Shown here piece after piece: positions 31,341 to 41,728 of a stretch of 64,000 bases of DNA; positions within the stretch are counted from its first letter, which is position 1; each line of letters opens with the position of its first letter. The position numbers and the translations under genes are program-made. Source of the DNA: Melanopsichium pennsylvanicum (lineage: Eukaryota > Basidiomycota > Ustilaginomycetes > Ustilaginales); assembly GCA_900208305.1 (NCBI GenBank), contig OAPG01000001.1:558001-622000 (forward strand), read 5' to 3'. Under the pieces are notes generated by a model. The model worked only from the letters and a program-made list of their open reading frames with translations, did no database searches and was not told the DNA's origin.

Positions 31341-32574
31341 TTTGAGCCCTGACGCTTATGTGGCCTCTGAAACGATACTGAAAGTTGCTGGCATGAAGTT
31401 GGAGGAAGAGAAGTAGAAGAGAGGTTGGCGTGAGCCCATGTGTTGGTGGGTCAAGCTACTTGTTGACTTTGCCATTGAAATGGAATCTCGCACGGGTACA
31501 CTGTTACACTTTGGCTGGGAAATTTGTGTGGAGTTTTGTGGGGAGCAGCAAGAAAGCGTAGATGGCGCGACGCGTAAAACGCCATGCTCGCGTGTTTGCT
31601 GCTTCAATCATACAGCCACTCAAGACCAACACTCTGTTCTTGACTTTCAAATATGGGCGTCGTTGGCCAAGGCGTATGGCGCTTCCAAATGATGCTTTGC
31701 TGGGCTCGCAGATTCATATCAAGCCTGTGGGAAGCCTCATTAGTACGGCAAGTATACGTATATGTTTGAGACTACTGTAGGCACTCAAATGTAAAGTCGC
31801 TGGAGCTGCTGGTGGGCGGCGGCCTATTGTCCGACACGACACGTCTGCTGGCTAACCACATTCGCGGTAAAATTTCTCAGCAGCACAACGCGAGGTCAAG
31901 ATAAAGTAGCAATTTATTCACATATCTCATTGGAAAGCTGAAAGGGGTCCCAAACCACTACTCTACTGGAGCAGAAACTGTGGGTGTTGTTCTTCATCTG
32001 GCTCAACCCACGAAGAAATTACTCGTTGAAATGAGCTCTGACGGAGCATTCTTGCGTGACGCGAAGTTTGTGACTCTAGACGAGATAGGGAGAAAGCGCA
32101 GCAAACGTGTGTGTGTGTGTGCGTATTCAAATTGCACCAAACAGGACACCTAGCTGAGCCGCGTCTCTCACATTCATCTATCACAGCATCACACTCGACA
32201 CTGCATCCTTCCACCAATACGGCTCTGTCTCATTATCCAAGCATAGCATATCTTGGGACACTTCGAGCGAGCATACCGAATCTTGGCGATTCCCCGAACG
32301 GACACCATCGTCGCAAATCACAGCGGACAAGCAGCTGAGCACTTTGACTCAGCTACTCGGCTCATCCGGTGAAAGAGCGCCACTTCATCGACACAGCCAC
32401 GCTACTGGCCTCAGAGACGTTCTCAAAGAGGGCAGATTTAGAGCGCTGATCCATCGAGCCCAGCGGTTTTTCTCGACTTCTGACAATAACCTCGTATTCG
32501 TCGAAAGTCGCTTTCATAAGCAAGACTTTCTCGACAGCTCGTTCCCACGGCACATACATTCCATCGGCTAAGCC
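31341..32574. other. Divergent promoter region
   Basis: Between RFC2 and the CAF-1 gene. (GT)7 at 32107-32121. Both neighbours act at the replication fork, so shared S-phase control is conceivable. I searched for the fungal MluI cell-cycle box ACGCGT and saw only scattered CGCGT words, for example GACGCGTAAAACGCC near 31569. No gene seen. Confidence 0.4.
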
Positions 32575-35421
32575 ATGAGCGTTCTCGCACCCCCACCTTC
32601 TCCATCGCCATCGTCGTGCTTTGATGCCATGCTCTCCGACTCTGACATCAACATCGATCGAACCATGGCTACCAATTCCCTCAAGCGCAAATCTTCTTCT
32701 ACCAACAAGCCGCAGTCGGTGCGCGCCGCACCCGCATCATCCAGCGATGCCGAGAATCGACCCATCGTCCAAACTGCAACGCCCAAGCCCACCAGGCCGA
32801 CCAAGCCGACCGAGCCTGCCAAGGCGGAAGCGGCTCCGACAAAATACTCACAGACTTCGTCATCGCCATCCGAACCTGCTGCTAAAAAGCTCAAGCTGAG
32901 CAATTCCACCAATCCTTTGGTCGAACTCAAGAATGGAAAGCTTATACTCAAGCAGAAAGCTTTCAACTGGTCATTGACCATGCCAGTACTCAAGGCTGTC
33001 ATAAGCTTTCAAGAATTCCTCGATGAGCAGGACAAGCTCGACGAAATTTCGGCACAGCATCTTCATGTCATTGCTAAGCTGACGCAAGAGAGTGATAAAT
33101 CGCTAATGGAGCTCGCAAAGACCATCCGCGGCACGCTCATGCCCGAAGCCGAAGTTGGCTCGAGTGATTCTCAATCTTCCGCGGCGTCGAGTAGCTCCAA
33201 GAGCAAGCTTTCTCTACCTGTCATTCAAGCTGCCATCAACGCTGTTGCTGAGAGAAAGAATTATGGCATCGACAGCAGCACATTCTCCCGAAAGGCTTCG
33301 ACCAGCACAGGTGATGTTACTCCCACAGTACCTGCTTCACTCCAACTCTGGCGCTGGGAAGTGACAGACACCGCCATGCTCCCAGCAGATCTCCTCGAAA
33401 AGCTGACCGATCGCCGTACTGAACGCGAAGATGCGCGTGTCCAGGCGCAGGAACTCTTGAGCAATCTCAAAGAGGAAGACAGGCAAGCTTTGCTGAGCAA
33501 GCATACCAAGACAAAAATTTCAGCCAGCGTCGCCAAAGACAAGCCTTGCTCCTCCGCATCGACGCCTTCCAAATCCAAAGCTGGCACAGCAGGTAGCATC
33601 TCCCAGCCCATCTCGATCGATGACGACATGGACGATGGATCTGTAGCAGACACGGAACAAGACGAAACTGCCCCGGGAGCTACCACTCTTTCAACACCTG
33701 TAGCATCACGGAAGCGCAAGTCAGCCTCCTTTGCATCAACGCCGCAGCCTTCAGTAAAGAGCTCAGCAAGCACAGGCGATGCGTCCACCTCGTCCTCACC
33801 CAAGGAAAAGCGCAAAGCGAAGGAGCCATCAGAGCTCTGTCCAGAAAAGCAGAAGGAGAAGGAGGAGAAAGACGCAGTCAGAGCAGAGAGAATGAAAGTC
33901 AAAGAGGCCAAGCGACTCGAGCGAGAAGCGAAGGAGCTTGAAAAGCAAAAGGCCAAAGAAGCCAAAGAGGCAGAACAGAAGAAGGTAGAGGAGCAAAAGA
34001 AGCGTCAAGCCAACTTTCTTACTTCCTTTGTCAAGAAGGCTGCCCCCAAGAGTCCTACCAAGGCTGTCGCAGGTACTGCTGTGGCATCAAGCAGTGGTGC
34101 GGCCAAGGCGGTTGAGAATGTGTCGGACTTCCACCGAGCGTTCCTTCCCTGCCAGTACAAAGACCTTGCTCCGATCAACCGCTTCGCTTCTCAATCCAAA
34201 ATCGTCGAGATCGCACGTCAGGACTTGTCCAAGGAAGAAATGCTCTCACAATTTCTCACACGAGCCAAAGTCACCTCCTCCTCTGGGACTTCGCATGCTC
34301 ACCGTAGGAAAGGAGTTCACCCACCTATCAGCGTCCGTGAGATTAAACGAATCGTGACGGAATCCGACGTGCTCGGCGGCAATGCCCAAGAACAGGCCGC
34401 ACAAGCGCTGGAGACTTTGCAAGACCGCAACAAGGTTCAGGTGAAACTTCTTCAATTCGAATCCGACCGCCGCCCTGGTTGGTACGGTACTTGGACGAAA
34501 TCCACCAACCTCATCGGGCCAAGATGTCCACTCGGACAAGATCCCGTCAGCCTGGACTATTCTTACGATTCCGATGCAGACTGGGAAGAGCTGGGCCAGG
34601 TGGAGGGTGAAGATGTCCAAGACGGAGAGGAGAAGGAGGAGAGCGTGTTGGATGACGATGAGGATTCCGAGATGGACGACTGGCTTGTGGACGATTTGGA
34701 AGTCGAAGAGGAGGAGGAGGCAAGACTCGCAGCAAATGTCATGGATGCTGATGATGAGATCGTAGAGGTGGATTTCAAGGGAACACGATTATCCCCCGTC
34801 GCGGTCACGACGAATCTGTTGCATCCCAAGAAAAAGAAGAAAGTGAAGCTTTTGGGAAGGCGATTTGATAGTAAGCTGGTCCCGTTCTCCACTGGGCCAC
34901 ACTGGGAAATTGAGTTTGGCAAGTGCGAGTATGAATTGTTTAGCAGTTATCGCATCGAGTTCTTGAATGACGCAGGATTCGGGTTGAATCCTTTCACCTT
35001 TTGTTCTGCGGAGCCTACGGACGTCTCGCCCACAGTCGAAGATACCGCTGTTGTGCACACCTCCACCAAGGTCCGCAAAGCTGCCATGCCCGCAGGTGGT
35101 GTTCTCGCGGCGTTATGGGGTGAGGCGACCTCCTCAGGTGAGGCTTGTCTTGCCACTACCCTTTCAAAGGAGGGTGACGCCAAGCTGTCGTTCAAGCACA
35201 CGATGAGGGAAGATGCCATCCCAGCACTACTCAAGGGTATTGACGGCAGCACAAAGACAAGAGCAGGCCTGGTAGACGATTTGAAGGAGCTGCTTGACAA
35301 GCTCGGCAAGAGCGCAAGTAAGAATGCGATTGGGGAGAGGATCAGTGGGTACGCCACCAAGGAGAAAAAAGTCGGAAGTTGTTGGGTTGTCAAGGACGAG
35401 TTTAGGGAGTTGGTGGGTTGA
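32575..35421 (+). CDS. RLF2: Chromatin assembly factor 1 large subunit (Cac1/p150) (948 aa)
   Basis: Large subunit of CAF-1, which deposits H3-H4 behind the replication fork through PCNA. A Ser/Lys-rich N-region leads to the KER segment, about residues 408-485, almost entirely Lys/Glu/Arg. Next comes ANFLTSFVKKA (~485), resembling a degenerate PCNA-binding motif. The CAF1A domain at about 620-705 has VKLLQFESDRRPGWYGTWTK, then DYSYDSDADWEE leading into the acidic ED region (~680-730). The C-terminus (~840-948) is compatible with the winged-helix DNA-binding domain (STKTRAGLVDDLKELLDKLGK, GSCWVVKDEFREL). ATG at 32575; one exon. Confidence 0.9.
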   Translation: MSVLAPPPSPSPSSCFDAMLSDSDINIDRTMATNSLKRKSSSTNKPQSVRAAPASSSDAENRPIVQTATPKPTRPTKPTEPAKAEAAPTKYSQTSSSPSEPAAKKLKLSNSTNPLVELKNGKLILKQKAFNWSLTMPVLKAVISFQEFLDEQDKLDEISAQHLHVIAKLTQESDKSLMELAKTIRGTLMPEAEVGSSDSQSSAASSSSKSKLSLPVIQAAINAVAERKNYGIDSSTFSRKASTSTGDVTPTVPASLQLWRWEVTDTAMLPADLLEKLTDRRTEREDARVQAQELLSNLKEEDRQALLSKHTKTKISASVAKDKPCSSASTPSKSKAGTAGSISQPISIDDDMDDGSVADTEQDETAPGATTLSTPVASRKRKSASFASTPQPSVKSSASTGDASTSSSPKEKRKAKEPSELCPEKQKEKEEKDAVRAERMKVKEAKRLEREAKELEKQKAKEAKEAEQKKVEEQKKRQANFLTSFVKKAAPKSPTKAVAGTAVASSSGAAKAVENVSDFHRAFLPCQYKDLAPINRFASQSKIVEIARQDLSKEEMLSQFLTRAKVTSSSGTSHAHRRKGVHPPISVREIKRIVTESDVLGGNAQEQAAQALETLQDRNKVQVKLLQFESDRRPGWYGTWTKSTNLIGPRCPLGQDPVSLDYSYDSDADWEELGQVEGEDVQDGEEKEESVLDDDEDSEMDDWLVDDLEVEEEEEARLAANVMDADDEIVEVDFKGTRLSPVAVTTNLLHPKKKKKVKLLGRRFDSKLVPFSTGPHWEIEFGKCEYELFSSYRIEFLNDAGFGLNPFTFCSAEPTDVSPTVEDTAVVHTSTKVRKAAMPAGGVLAALWGEATSSGEACLATTLSKEGDAKLSFKHTMREDAIPALLKGIDGSTKTRAGLVDDLKELLDKLGKSASKNAIGERISGYATKEKKVGSCWVVKDEFRELVG

Positions 35422-35716
35422 ATGATTTTAGCGATTAGTGTTTAAAAATTAGATTTCTTTCTGGTTTATCCATTTATGTGTGTTGTTCAAATGTTCAGTA
35501 TGGTTGCATTTCAATGATTTGGTCCTTTGAGATGGGATCGATCTAAAGGTTTTTTTTTTGGGTTCAGTAATTTGACGTGGGCACACATTTGTTTGGTGTG
35601 TGAATTGCGATGGTTGAACGGAGTGTTGAAATTTTGAGTGGAACAAGCGGAACGAGCGAATTTATGGAATCAAGGTGAGGATGAAGGGAATAGACAGGTG
35701 AATATGAGTGGGGCGG

Positions 35717-37750
35717 TCAGTAGAAAGCGCGGTAGGTGCCACCAGGTCGGGATTGAGATTGAGATTGTGATTGGTCTTGAGAGTGTTGAGCGTTTCTTGC
35801 GGCCCAACCGAAGTTTGAAGTCGAGGTGCCAGGTAAGGGGGCGTTCGCACCTGTGCCTGGTGTGAAATCTGTCATGCCACCATTACCACCGTTACCGGTT
35901 GCGGGTCCAATTCCACCCATTCCAGCTGGCGCTTGTTGCGAAGCGAGATTGGCACTTCTCGCCAGACCTAGACCTGGAAGCATGAAATTGTCATCGTCTG
36001 CATCACCGCCCATTACACTGTTATAGTCTGGCTTGACAGGAACAGCCATAGGAATGAAAGATTTGGCTGCACCAAGACCAGGGATAAAACTATCATCGCC
36101 ACCCCCCATACCACCACCGGCAGCACCTCCCATTACACCGGACAAGAAGCTCGCATGACTTGGATCGAATCCATTAGCCGCACCAGTTTGCTGTACGTGT
36201 TGTACTGCATCATCCGGTCTTGCCCTCTCCCAAAACCTCGTCATATGATCATTACTACCACTACACAAAACATGACCAATTGGATGCCATTCCAAACTCC
36301 AAACATTACTCTCATGTGCCCCGTCATTCCTGTACAACAGATAGTCGTGACTCTTTTTACCTTCTCCGACATCCATAGTATCCCCTGCTCCACCAACCAT
36401 TCTACCTTGACCCCAATTCGATCCGCTCAAAGCTTCACTCGTAGCACTCGACAAATCCCAAAACAACATGGATCCCTCGGATCCGCCCGATACCAACAAA
36501 TCATGGTGCAAAGGGTGGAATTCCAAACTGCACACCTCCTTGTTGTGTCCCTTTAATGTCAATTGTTCTGCCATCATGCGAAGGTCGTACAATTTCACCG
36601 TCATATCCCTACTCGCCGTTGCGAACCTCAATCCGTCCGGACTGAACTTTGTCGCTTGAACCGTATTCTTATGATTGTGAAACGTTGCCAAACAAGTTCC
36701 TTGTGGACTCGACCTTGGATCCCAAACTTTGACCAAATTATCTTTGGATCCTGAAACCAGGATACCTTTACTCTGATGCCAATCGAGACATTTGACATCC
36801 CAACCATGTCCACTCAATTCTCTAATCTGTTTCGCTTGTTCAAAATCCCAAATTTTCAACAAACTGTCATCTCCACCACTAGCAAATTTGCTGTCGTCCG
36901 GTGAGAAAGCCAAACCCCTCGCCGAATCCGTATGAGCAGTAAAAGCTTGTAAAGTGTTTAAGTTACTCTGGAAATACTTGACCGTACCGTTTTGATCGGC
37001 AGAGATGAGATAGGTTCCAGATCGAGTCCATGCCATTGCACGAACGGCAGAATCGTGCGCTTGCATGATGGTTTCAAAGTTAAAAGTGAGTCCGTTCCAC
37101 AAAGTGAATTCTCCCGAAGTGGATCCGGTCAAAAGTCGTCTTCCATCGGGCATCCATTTGACAACGTTCACTGGACATCGGATCTTGTTCGTACTCGTAT
37201 GTACCATCTGTTTGGCAACACTTGTTGAAAGGTTCGAATATCCCACTGGAAGAAGTAAGTTTGGGATCGAGTGTGCGGATGGATAAACTACGCCGAGAAG
37301 AGAATCGCTACGAGACGGATTGGTAGACAGAGATCTGCGAAGCAAAGTATGCGAGAGAGATCCGAAATAATCCACCGTACGACGCTGCATGAATTTCTTT
37401 ATACGTCGTCCTTCGTAGCCGAGAGACACGGCAGCGGTTTGGGCTGCCATTTCGGCGAGCGTACGTGGGTCGGGTTGAGGTGGCTGGGGCGGTTGGGTGA
37501 GGTGTGACGTTGGTGCCCATATGCGTTTCTTGTACGGAGGCGGTTGAGTCAGGTTTGGAGAGAGTCGGTGTGCTTCTAGCTCCTCTTCTTCCTCCAAGGT
37601 TCTTTTCGAGGAAGAGGCGGTGGGTTCCGCGGGTTCGGTGGGTGTAGCGGGTGAAGGTGAGGATGTACGAGAGACAGCATCTTTGTGTTTAGGTGAGGGA
37701 CAGCCTGGAGAAGCTGACCCTCGGGAGGCCTCGGTAGCCACTGCAGCCAT
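35717..37750 (-). CDS. PFS2: Polyadenylation factor Pfs2/WDR33, WD40 protein (677 aa)
   Basis: WD40 subunit of the cleavage and polyadenylation factor; the human homologue WDR33 contacts the AAUAAA signal. After a Pro/Ser-rich N-terminus, the block IWAPTSHLTQP...GRRIKKFMQRRTVDYF is typical of Pfs2. About seven WD repeats run ~195-530, for example RCPVNVVKWMPDGRRLLTGSTSGEFTLWNG, GHGWDVKCLDWHQSKGILVSGSKDNLVKVWD and LEWHPIGHVLCSGSNDHMTRFWER. The C-terminal ~140 residues are Gly/Met/Asn-rich with a QSQSQSQ stretch before the stop. ATG at 37748-37750. Convergent with the CAF-1 gene, whose stop is only 295 bp away. Confidence 0.93.
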   Translation of the reverse strand: MAAVATEASRGSASPGCPSPKHKDAVSRTSSPSPATPTEPAEPTASSSKRTLEEEEELEAHRLSPNLTQPPPYKKRIWAPTSHLTQPPQPPQPDPRTLAEMAAQTAAVSLGYEGRRIKKFMQRRTVDYFGSLSHTLLRRSLSTNPSRSDSLLGVVYPSAHSIPNLLLPVGYSNLSTSVAKQMVHTSTNKIRCPVNVVKWMPDGRRLLTGSTSGEFTLWNGLTFNFETIMQAHDSAVRAMAWTRSGTYLISADQNGTVKYFQSNLNTLQAFTAHTDSARGLAFSPDDSKFASGGDDSLLKIWDFEQAKQIRELSGHGWDVKCLDWHQSKGILVSGSKDNLVKVWDPRSSPQGTCLATFHNHKNTVQATKFSPDGLRFATASRDMTVKLYDLRMMAEQLTLKGHNKEVCSLEFHPLHHDLLVSGGSEGSMLFWDLSSATSEALSGSNWGQGRMVGGAGDTMDVGEGKKSHDYLLYRNDGAHESNVWSLEWHPIGHVLCSGSNDHMTRFWERARPDDAVQHVQQTGAANGFDPSHASFLSGVMGGAAGGGMGGGDDSFIPGLGAAKSFIPMAVPVKPDYNSVMGGDADDDNFMLPGLGLARSANLASQQAPAGMGGIGPATGNGGNGGMTDFTPGTGANAPLPGTSTSNFGWAARNAQHSQDQSQSQSQSRPGGTYRAFY

Positions 37751-38160
37751 TGTGTAAGTGTTTTTTTGCGGGTACAGAGAGCAGAGAGCAAACCGGTCAA
37801 TATCGTGTTCGTGCTAGTTCGTAAGTGCACGGAGCGATTGAAATAGTAAGCTGGGCCGTCGATCTCGGGGGTTTCGCACCGTTGGGCCTGGTTCTGCAAT
37901 CCCAGGAACCGAATGCAAAGTGCGATTGCCAAGTTCTTCCAGATTCGGAGTGAGTAGATGATGCTCTCAAGCTATGTCGCAGTCGTCATGTAGATTGACG
38001 AAACATGAGGAGGGAAAGGTATGCGAAGATGAAGATGGATGGTATTCAAGAAGCACACTTTGGCCTTACTAAATTTATTGTACTGTGTTAAATTCAGGCT
38101 ATGAATATTCCGTACAGTGTGTCGCAAATGGGTAAAATTTCCTACAAATCTTAGAAACAC
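37751..38160. other. PFS2 upstream region
   Basis: Promoter region of PFS2 passing into AT-richer repeat-associated DNA after about 38000. No gene seen. Confidence 0.4.
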
Positions 38161-38349
38161 TATATTTACATCTGTGAGAGCCAGCTACAGAGTATTGCAA
38201 TGACTATTGCAAAAGCAGGTTCTCAGAGGAGCTACTGGTGGTACTTGCTGACTAAGGTAGAGGGTCCAATGCCTGTCAAGAGGGCTATAACAATTAGCAG
38301 TGTTGATATGCTCTTCACAAACTTGAAGTTGCTTGTAGAGCTGATGTTG
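38161..38349 (-). mobile_element. AT-richer element-like fragment beside repeat copy A
   Basis: Read on the minus strand, coding-like sequence continues directly out of repeat copy A (HQLYKQLQVCEEHINTANCY...) and stops at about 38185. Its codon style matches the relics at 15.2-15.8 and 46.5-47.4 kb. Probably internal sequence of a decayed mobile element; no family motif is left. Confidence 0.35.
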
Positions 38350-38485
38350 TGTTAGTGCCCCACCAACCGTAGTCCAAAGAGTGGGCGCTTGGCCCCCCTC
38401 CCAATTGAGCGACCGTCGCGATTGAGCCATGACCGACCCTCTCCGGGTCCCTCGCAGAGGAGCGGTTGGCCTAACACGACCCTCC
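38347..38485 (-). mobile_element. Inverted dispersed repeat, copy A (LTR-like)
   Basis: About 139 bp, near-identical to the reverse complement of copy B at 46311-46451, with a few substitutions and one G-run length change. The core is bounded by TGTTAG (38350) and CTAACA (38471-38476), the inverted TG...CA ends typical of LTRs. A second CTAACA at 38539-38544 allows a 195-bp LTR-like unit here. No target-site duplication is evident, so it may be an LTR fragment, solo LTR or short non-autonomous element. Confidence 0.6.
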
Positions 38486-38900
38486 TACCGTCCAACCGCA
38501 GCTGGCCCCTCCGTAAGCAGAATACGGCCGTCGGCAATCTAACATTGTAGCGCCGCAGTGGGAGGTAGTTACCGCAGGTGGCACAGGAGGTGGTCGATAG
38601 TTCTTGGACCTTACCACCCTGCCCCTGCCTGACATGAGGTTGCCTCCGGACCTCGTCGCATGTATTACTTAGTTAGCTCTATAGCAACACAGTAGTGTGC
38701 ACTGACCCCCAACTGCCTGTGTTGCCTACGCCTACAACCTCTCCGTACCCGTAGACCCTATTCCGGCTGTAGCCGCCCAGCGGTACCTAGACCTTACGGC
38801 CTTAACACATACCATCCAGCCCTTCTGGTGATGGGCAGCATCTGCTTTATGTCAGCCATTAGTGTCATCATCCTCCACTCCAAAAGAGGGTGCTTGTTGC
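38486..38900. mobile_element. Repeat-like, non-coding GC-mixed segment next to copy A
   Basis: A block with abrupt change of composition and short recurring words (CCTACG, CCGTACCCGTAG, GGTACCTAGACC). It has no long frame on either strand. It adjoins copy A and may be part of the same element or a nested one. Assignment is by composition only. Confidence 0.3.
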
Positions 38901-39726
38901 AAAGGCAACTGGCAAGCTCATATCTGAATAGTCATCTATAGAGAAGTAAAACATAAATGCCTCTTCAAATGCAAATCACGGTATAACTAATCGATCGGGA
39001 AATGAACGATTAGTAAAATGCCGATCGCATCCGGCGTCTTTCAATCTTCAGTCAGGCATGGTTAGGCTGTGTCTCGAAAGGGTGGAGTTTGGCGGTGTCC
39101 GCTGTGGATCTACAACCTGCCGAGCGCTGCAAATTTGGCCTGAATTTGGGGCCGATGGGCGCGCCAAAGAGACTGAGGCACTGCCACTATCGCACTTGGC
39201 CGATCGAAAAAGGGGGGGGGGCAGCACAAGGGCAGTGTTCTGAGCTTCAAGATTTCTTCAGGCAATGTCGGGGAGGAAGAGAGTCGTGTAGAATCCATGC
39301 GGTCCAAGCCTGCATGCAGAAAAATGCGGTGCTCTTGCAGTCTCCATAAGGGCAGCTTTTGTAACTCGGTCGTTCACGAGGAGCACCCCTCCGTCCTCTC
39401 CGTCCTCCTCACCACCTCCAATACCGCCGCCCCCTTCACCTTCATCTTCAACATCGAATCGATCACCTTGTCAAAAGGGCGGACAGCTTGTTTATCCTCC
39501 GTTGTTGCATTAGGATTGTTTCAGGTCACGACTTGCTGACGTAGATTCAACTAGGTCGAAACCGCCGTATTCCATCACGAATCCGTCGTTTGTTACGAGC
39601 CTTCAGGAGCAGGCTCCCCTCCTTCGTCTCAAGGAACACGTCAGATTTCTGATTTGAGGACTCGTCCTCGCTTTTCTCGATTACGCATCCATACTTTCAA
39701 TCTCGACTTGAGACCTTACATTCATT
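38901..39726. other. Promoter side of the four-TM gene
   Basis: A G10 run near 39213-39222 and short frames without motifs. From about 39350 the sequence is CT-rich, as expected for a fungal 5' region. No gene seen. Confidence 0.4.
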
Positions 39727-40533
39727 ATGGCAAGACATGGCACACGAAGAGGCGGCAGAATGGAGTTCTGCTGCTGTGCCTACCCACTCGTCAATATTGG
39801 TGCTTACCTTCTCGTTCTAGAGACAGCCTTCGTAGCGCTGGCTGTAAGCATCTGTGCGCTTGTTCCACCATCCATCGTGGCAGGTCAAGGTGTCATCCCA
39901 TCATGGTCTAAAGGTCTCGTCGCAGCACTCGGCTTCATCACCCTCGTCTGGCAGATCCTCGGCCTCGTTGCAGTTGGTCGCCAGATGCCTTCCTTGTATC
40001 GCACATACATTCGCGTCAACTTCCTTCTTACTCTCGCCATTATCATTGTCACCGTTGCATTCCTCGTAGTTGCCGCTGCACAGCACAACAAAGCGGTCAC
40101 CACCTGCGTCTCTACTTATGGCGTCATTCCATCCAACTCTAATGCTGACTCCTCCATTTCGGTATCGGGCTATGTATCGGATACAGATGCGTTCTCGTCA
40201 TCTGGCAAGGATATCTGCAACATCTTTGTTTGGGCTCAGACCGGTGTCATGGCCGGGCTGATTGTGCTCATGAGCTTGACGCAGATCTACATGTTGGCTG
40301 CGCAGAGAGCATACGGTGGCGAACAGAGGCAAGCTTTTACAGACAGCAAAGCGAGCTACCAGGATATTCCGATGAACCCAAGGGATTCGGCGGTGTGGGA
40401 ACCTCGCGCGTCGGATCCGTACGCTGGCCACCAGCAAGGCTACGCTCGGGGTGGCGAATATGGTAAGGGCGACGATGCGTATGAATCTTATGCTACTACT
40501 CCAGGTGGAAAATACGCTCACACGCCGTATTGA
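39727..40533 (+). CDS. Four-TM fungal membrane protein with CCC motif (268 aa)
   Basis: Fungus-type tetraspan protein of unknown function. N-terminus is short and basic, followed by MEFCCCAYPLVNIGAYLL; a Cys triplet just before helix 1 is a likely S-acylation site. Helices lie at about 18-50, 62-84, 98-122 and 170-195, with an extracellular or lumenal loop at ~125-165 bearing two cysteines (TTCVSTYG, KDICNIF). The ~70-residue cytosolic tail is Tyr/Gly/Asp-rich (QGYARGGEYGKGDDAYES). ATG at 39727; one exon. It lies inside the interval flanked by the inverted repeats. Confidence 0.75.
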   Translation: MARHGTRRGGRMEFCCCAYPLVNIGAYLLVLETAFVALAVSICALVPPSIVAGQGVIPSWSKGLVAALGFITLVWQILGLVAVGRQMPSLYRTYIRVNFLLTLAIIIVTVAFLVVAAAQHNKAVTTCVSTYGVIPSNSNADSSISVSGYVSDTDAFSSSGKDICNIFVWAQTGVMAGLIVLMSLTQIYMLAAQRAYGGEQRQAFTDSKASYQDIPMNPRDSAVWEPRASDPYAGHQQGYARGGEYGKGDDAYESYATTPGGKYAHTPY

Positions 40534-40958
40534 CGGACGAATATGGACGATAGCTTAGCATGTATGGTACAGTCTCGCTGTCTCACCGTGATTAGCGATG
40601 ACCCTCACCTAGGACGAACAATATCTCATTACTCTTTCCTCTTTCCGCAATATGCATGGACATTCCTCTCATACCTGGTTCAGAGTCCGTCACTGCCTGA
40701 ACTCGCTGCTTAACATTTGCTTTGTGCCAGTCAGCATCTTGGTTTGCTTTTCAAGGAGGCGATGTTGCAATTCGGTCTGGCTGTTAGAGTGCTTGATGTC
40801 ACAACGCAAAACTTGGCGATCTCGGTTCCGAGGCTTGCAATCAGCTGGACCCTGAAGTTGCTTCTTTCTTTGAGTCTCATAAGCGTATTTTGTGGCGGCC
40901 TTTCTCGTCTCCGCATCTCATCTTTCCAGAACCTCATTCTTATATAGATCAGATCAAG
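40534..40958. other. Intergenic upstream of TMA7
   Basis: No frame of note. TATATAG at 40941-40947 lies only 12 bp before the TMA7 ATG, too close for an ordinary TATA box. Confidence 0.4.
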
Positions 40959-41382
40959 ATGTCGGGTCGTCAAGGAGGTAAAGCTAAACCGCTCAAAGCA
41001 CCCAAAAAGCAGAACAAGGAGCTCGATGAAGACGTGAGTATGGTCATGCTTCTGATGTAGAATAAAGATGAATGTAGGAGAGCTGCGCTGACATGAGATT
41101 CCATTCTCAACTTCTTTTTTACTCCTTCATGCATCTTTCGTCTATTGCCAAATTGCACCGAAATGGCATCCTGACAATGTTTGTTTCTTCTGACACAAAC
41201 ATAACTGGCCTTCGCGTCATGTCATGTCATGATTTCATTGTGTGATGATGTTACTCGTACTTTGGATTGTTGGCTGGCATATTGTTTCACGATAGGACCT
41301 AGCGTTTCAGCGCAAGCAGAAGGAGGAGGAGGCCGCTAAGAAGGCCGCCATCATCAAGCTTGCTGGTGGTAAGAAGAAGTAA
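40959..41382 (+). CDS. TMA7: Translation machinery-associated protein 7, spliced (53 aa)
   Basis: Small, extremely Lys-rich ribosome-associated protein (Tma7; CCDC72 in animals). Exon 1 40959-41033 encodes MSGRQGGKAKPLKAPKKQNK and ends at ELDED; the intron 41034-41295 is 262 nt (GTGAGT...GATAG); exon 2 41296-41382 continues DLAFQRKQKEEEAAKKAAII and ends GGKKK. Both junctions are phase 0 and the joined ELDED-DLAF matches the family's conserved ELDEDD core. Each exon is too short to stand out alone. The intron is long for the total 162 nt of coding sequence. Family members run 50-65 aa. Confidence 0.93.
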
Positions 41383-41710
41383 AGGAAATCTGCTCTTTTG
41401 CACTTCGACTCTGTTTCTTCTCTTCATCGCATCAAACTTCTCGCGCTCGTAACTTCTACACTTTCACTTTCACTTTCAGTTGCACCCGCACGATTCTAAA
41501 TCTGAATACTTGCCGTCGGATGGGATTTCCCTCATCTTAACTTGGATAGCGTAGCTTTTGCTTGTTATATTGCCAAGGTCATTGCATCATCGCGAAAACC
41601 TGGAGTCGTGACGGCGACGTTGCCCGGGATCTTGCTCAGGACAAGATATTGTAAAGTGAATATGAATCTTTTCGTGAACAGAAGACTTTGTTTCAACAAT
41701 GGTCGGAGTG

Positions 41711-41728
41711 TACAGTACATATACTGTA
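41711..41728. repeat. TACAGTA-CATA-TACTGTA palindrome
   Basis: Perfect 7-bp inverted repeat with a 4-nt spacer. Related words recur nearby (TTTACAGTTC, CTACAGTACTTTACAG at about 41764-41796; CTGTACTGTAG at about 41974-41984). Confidence 0.8.

Noticed and set aside
41034..41295. C/D-box snoRNA in the TMA7 intron
   Set aside because: TGATGATG and CTGA words occur, but in the wrong order or too close together for a C/D guide RNA.
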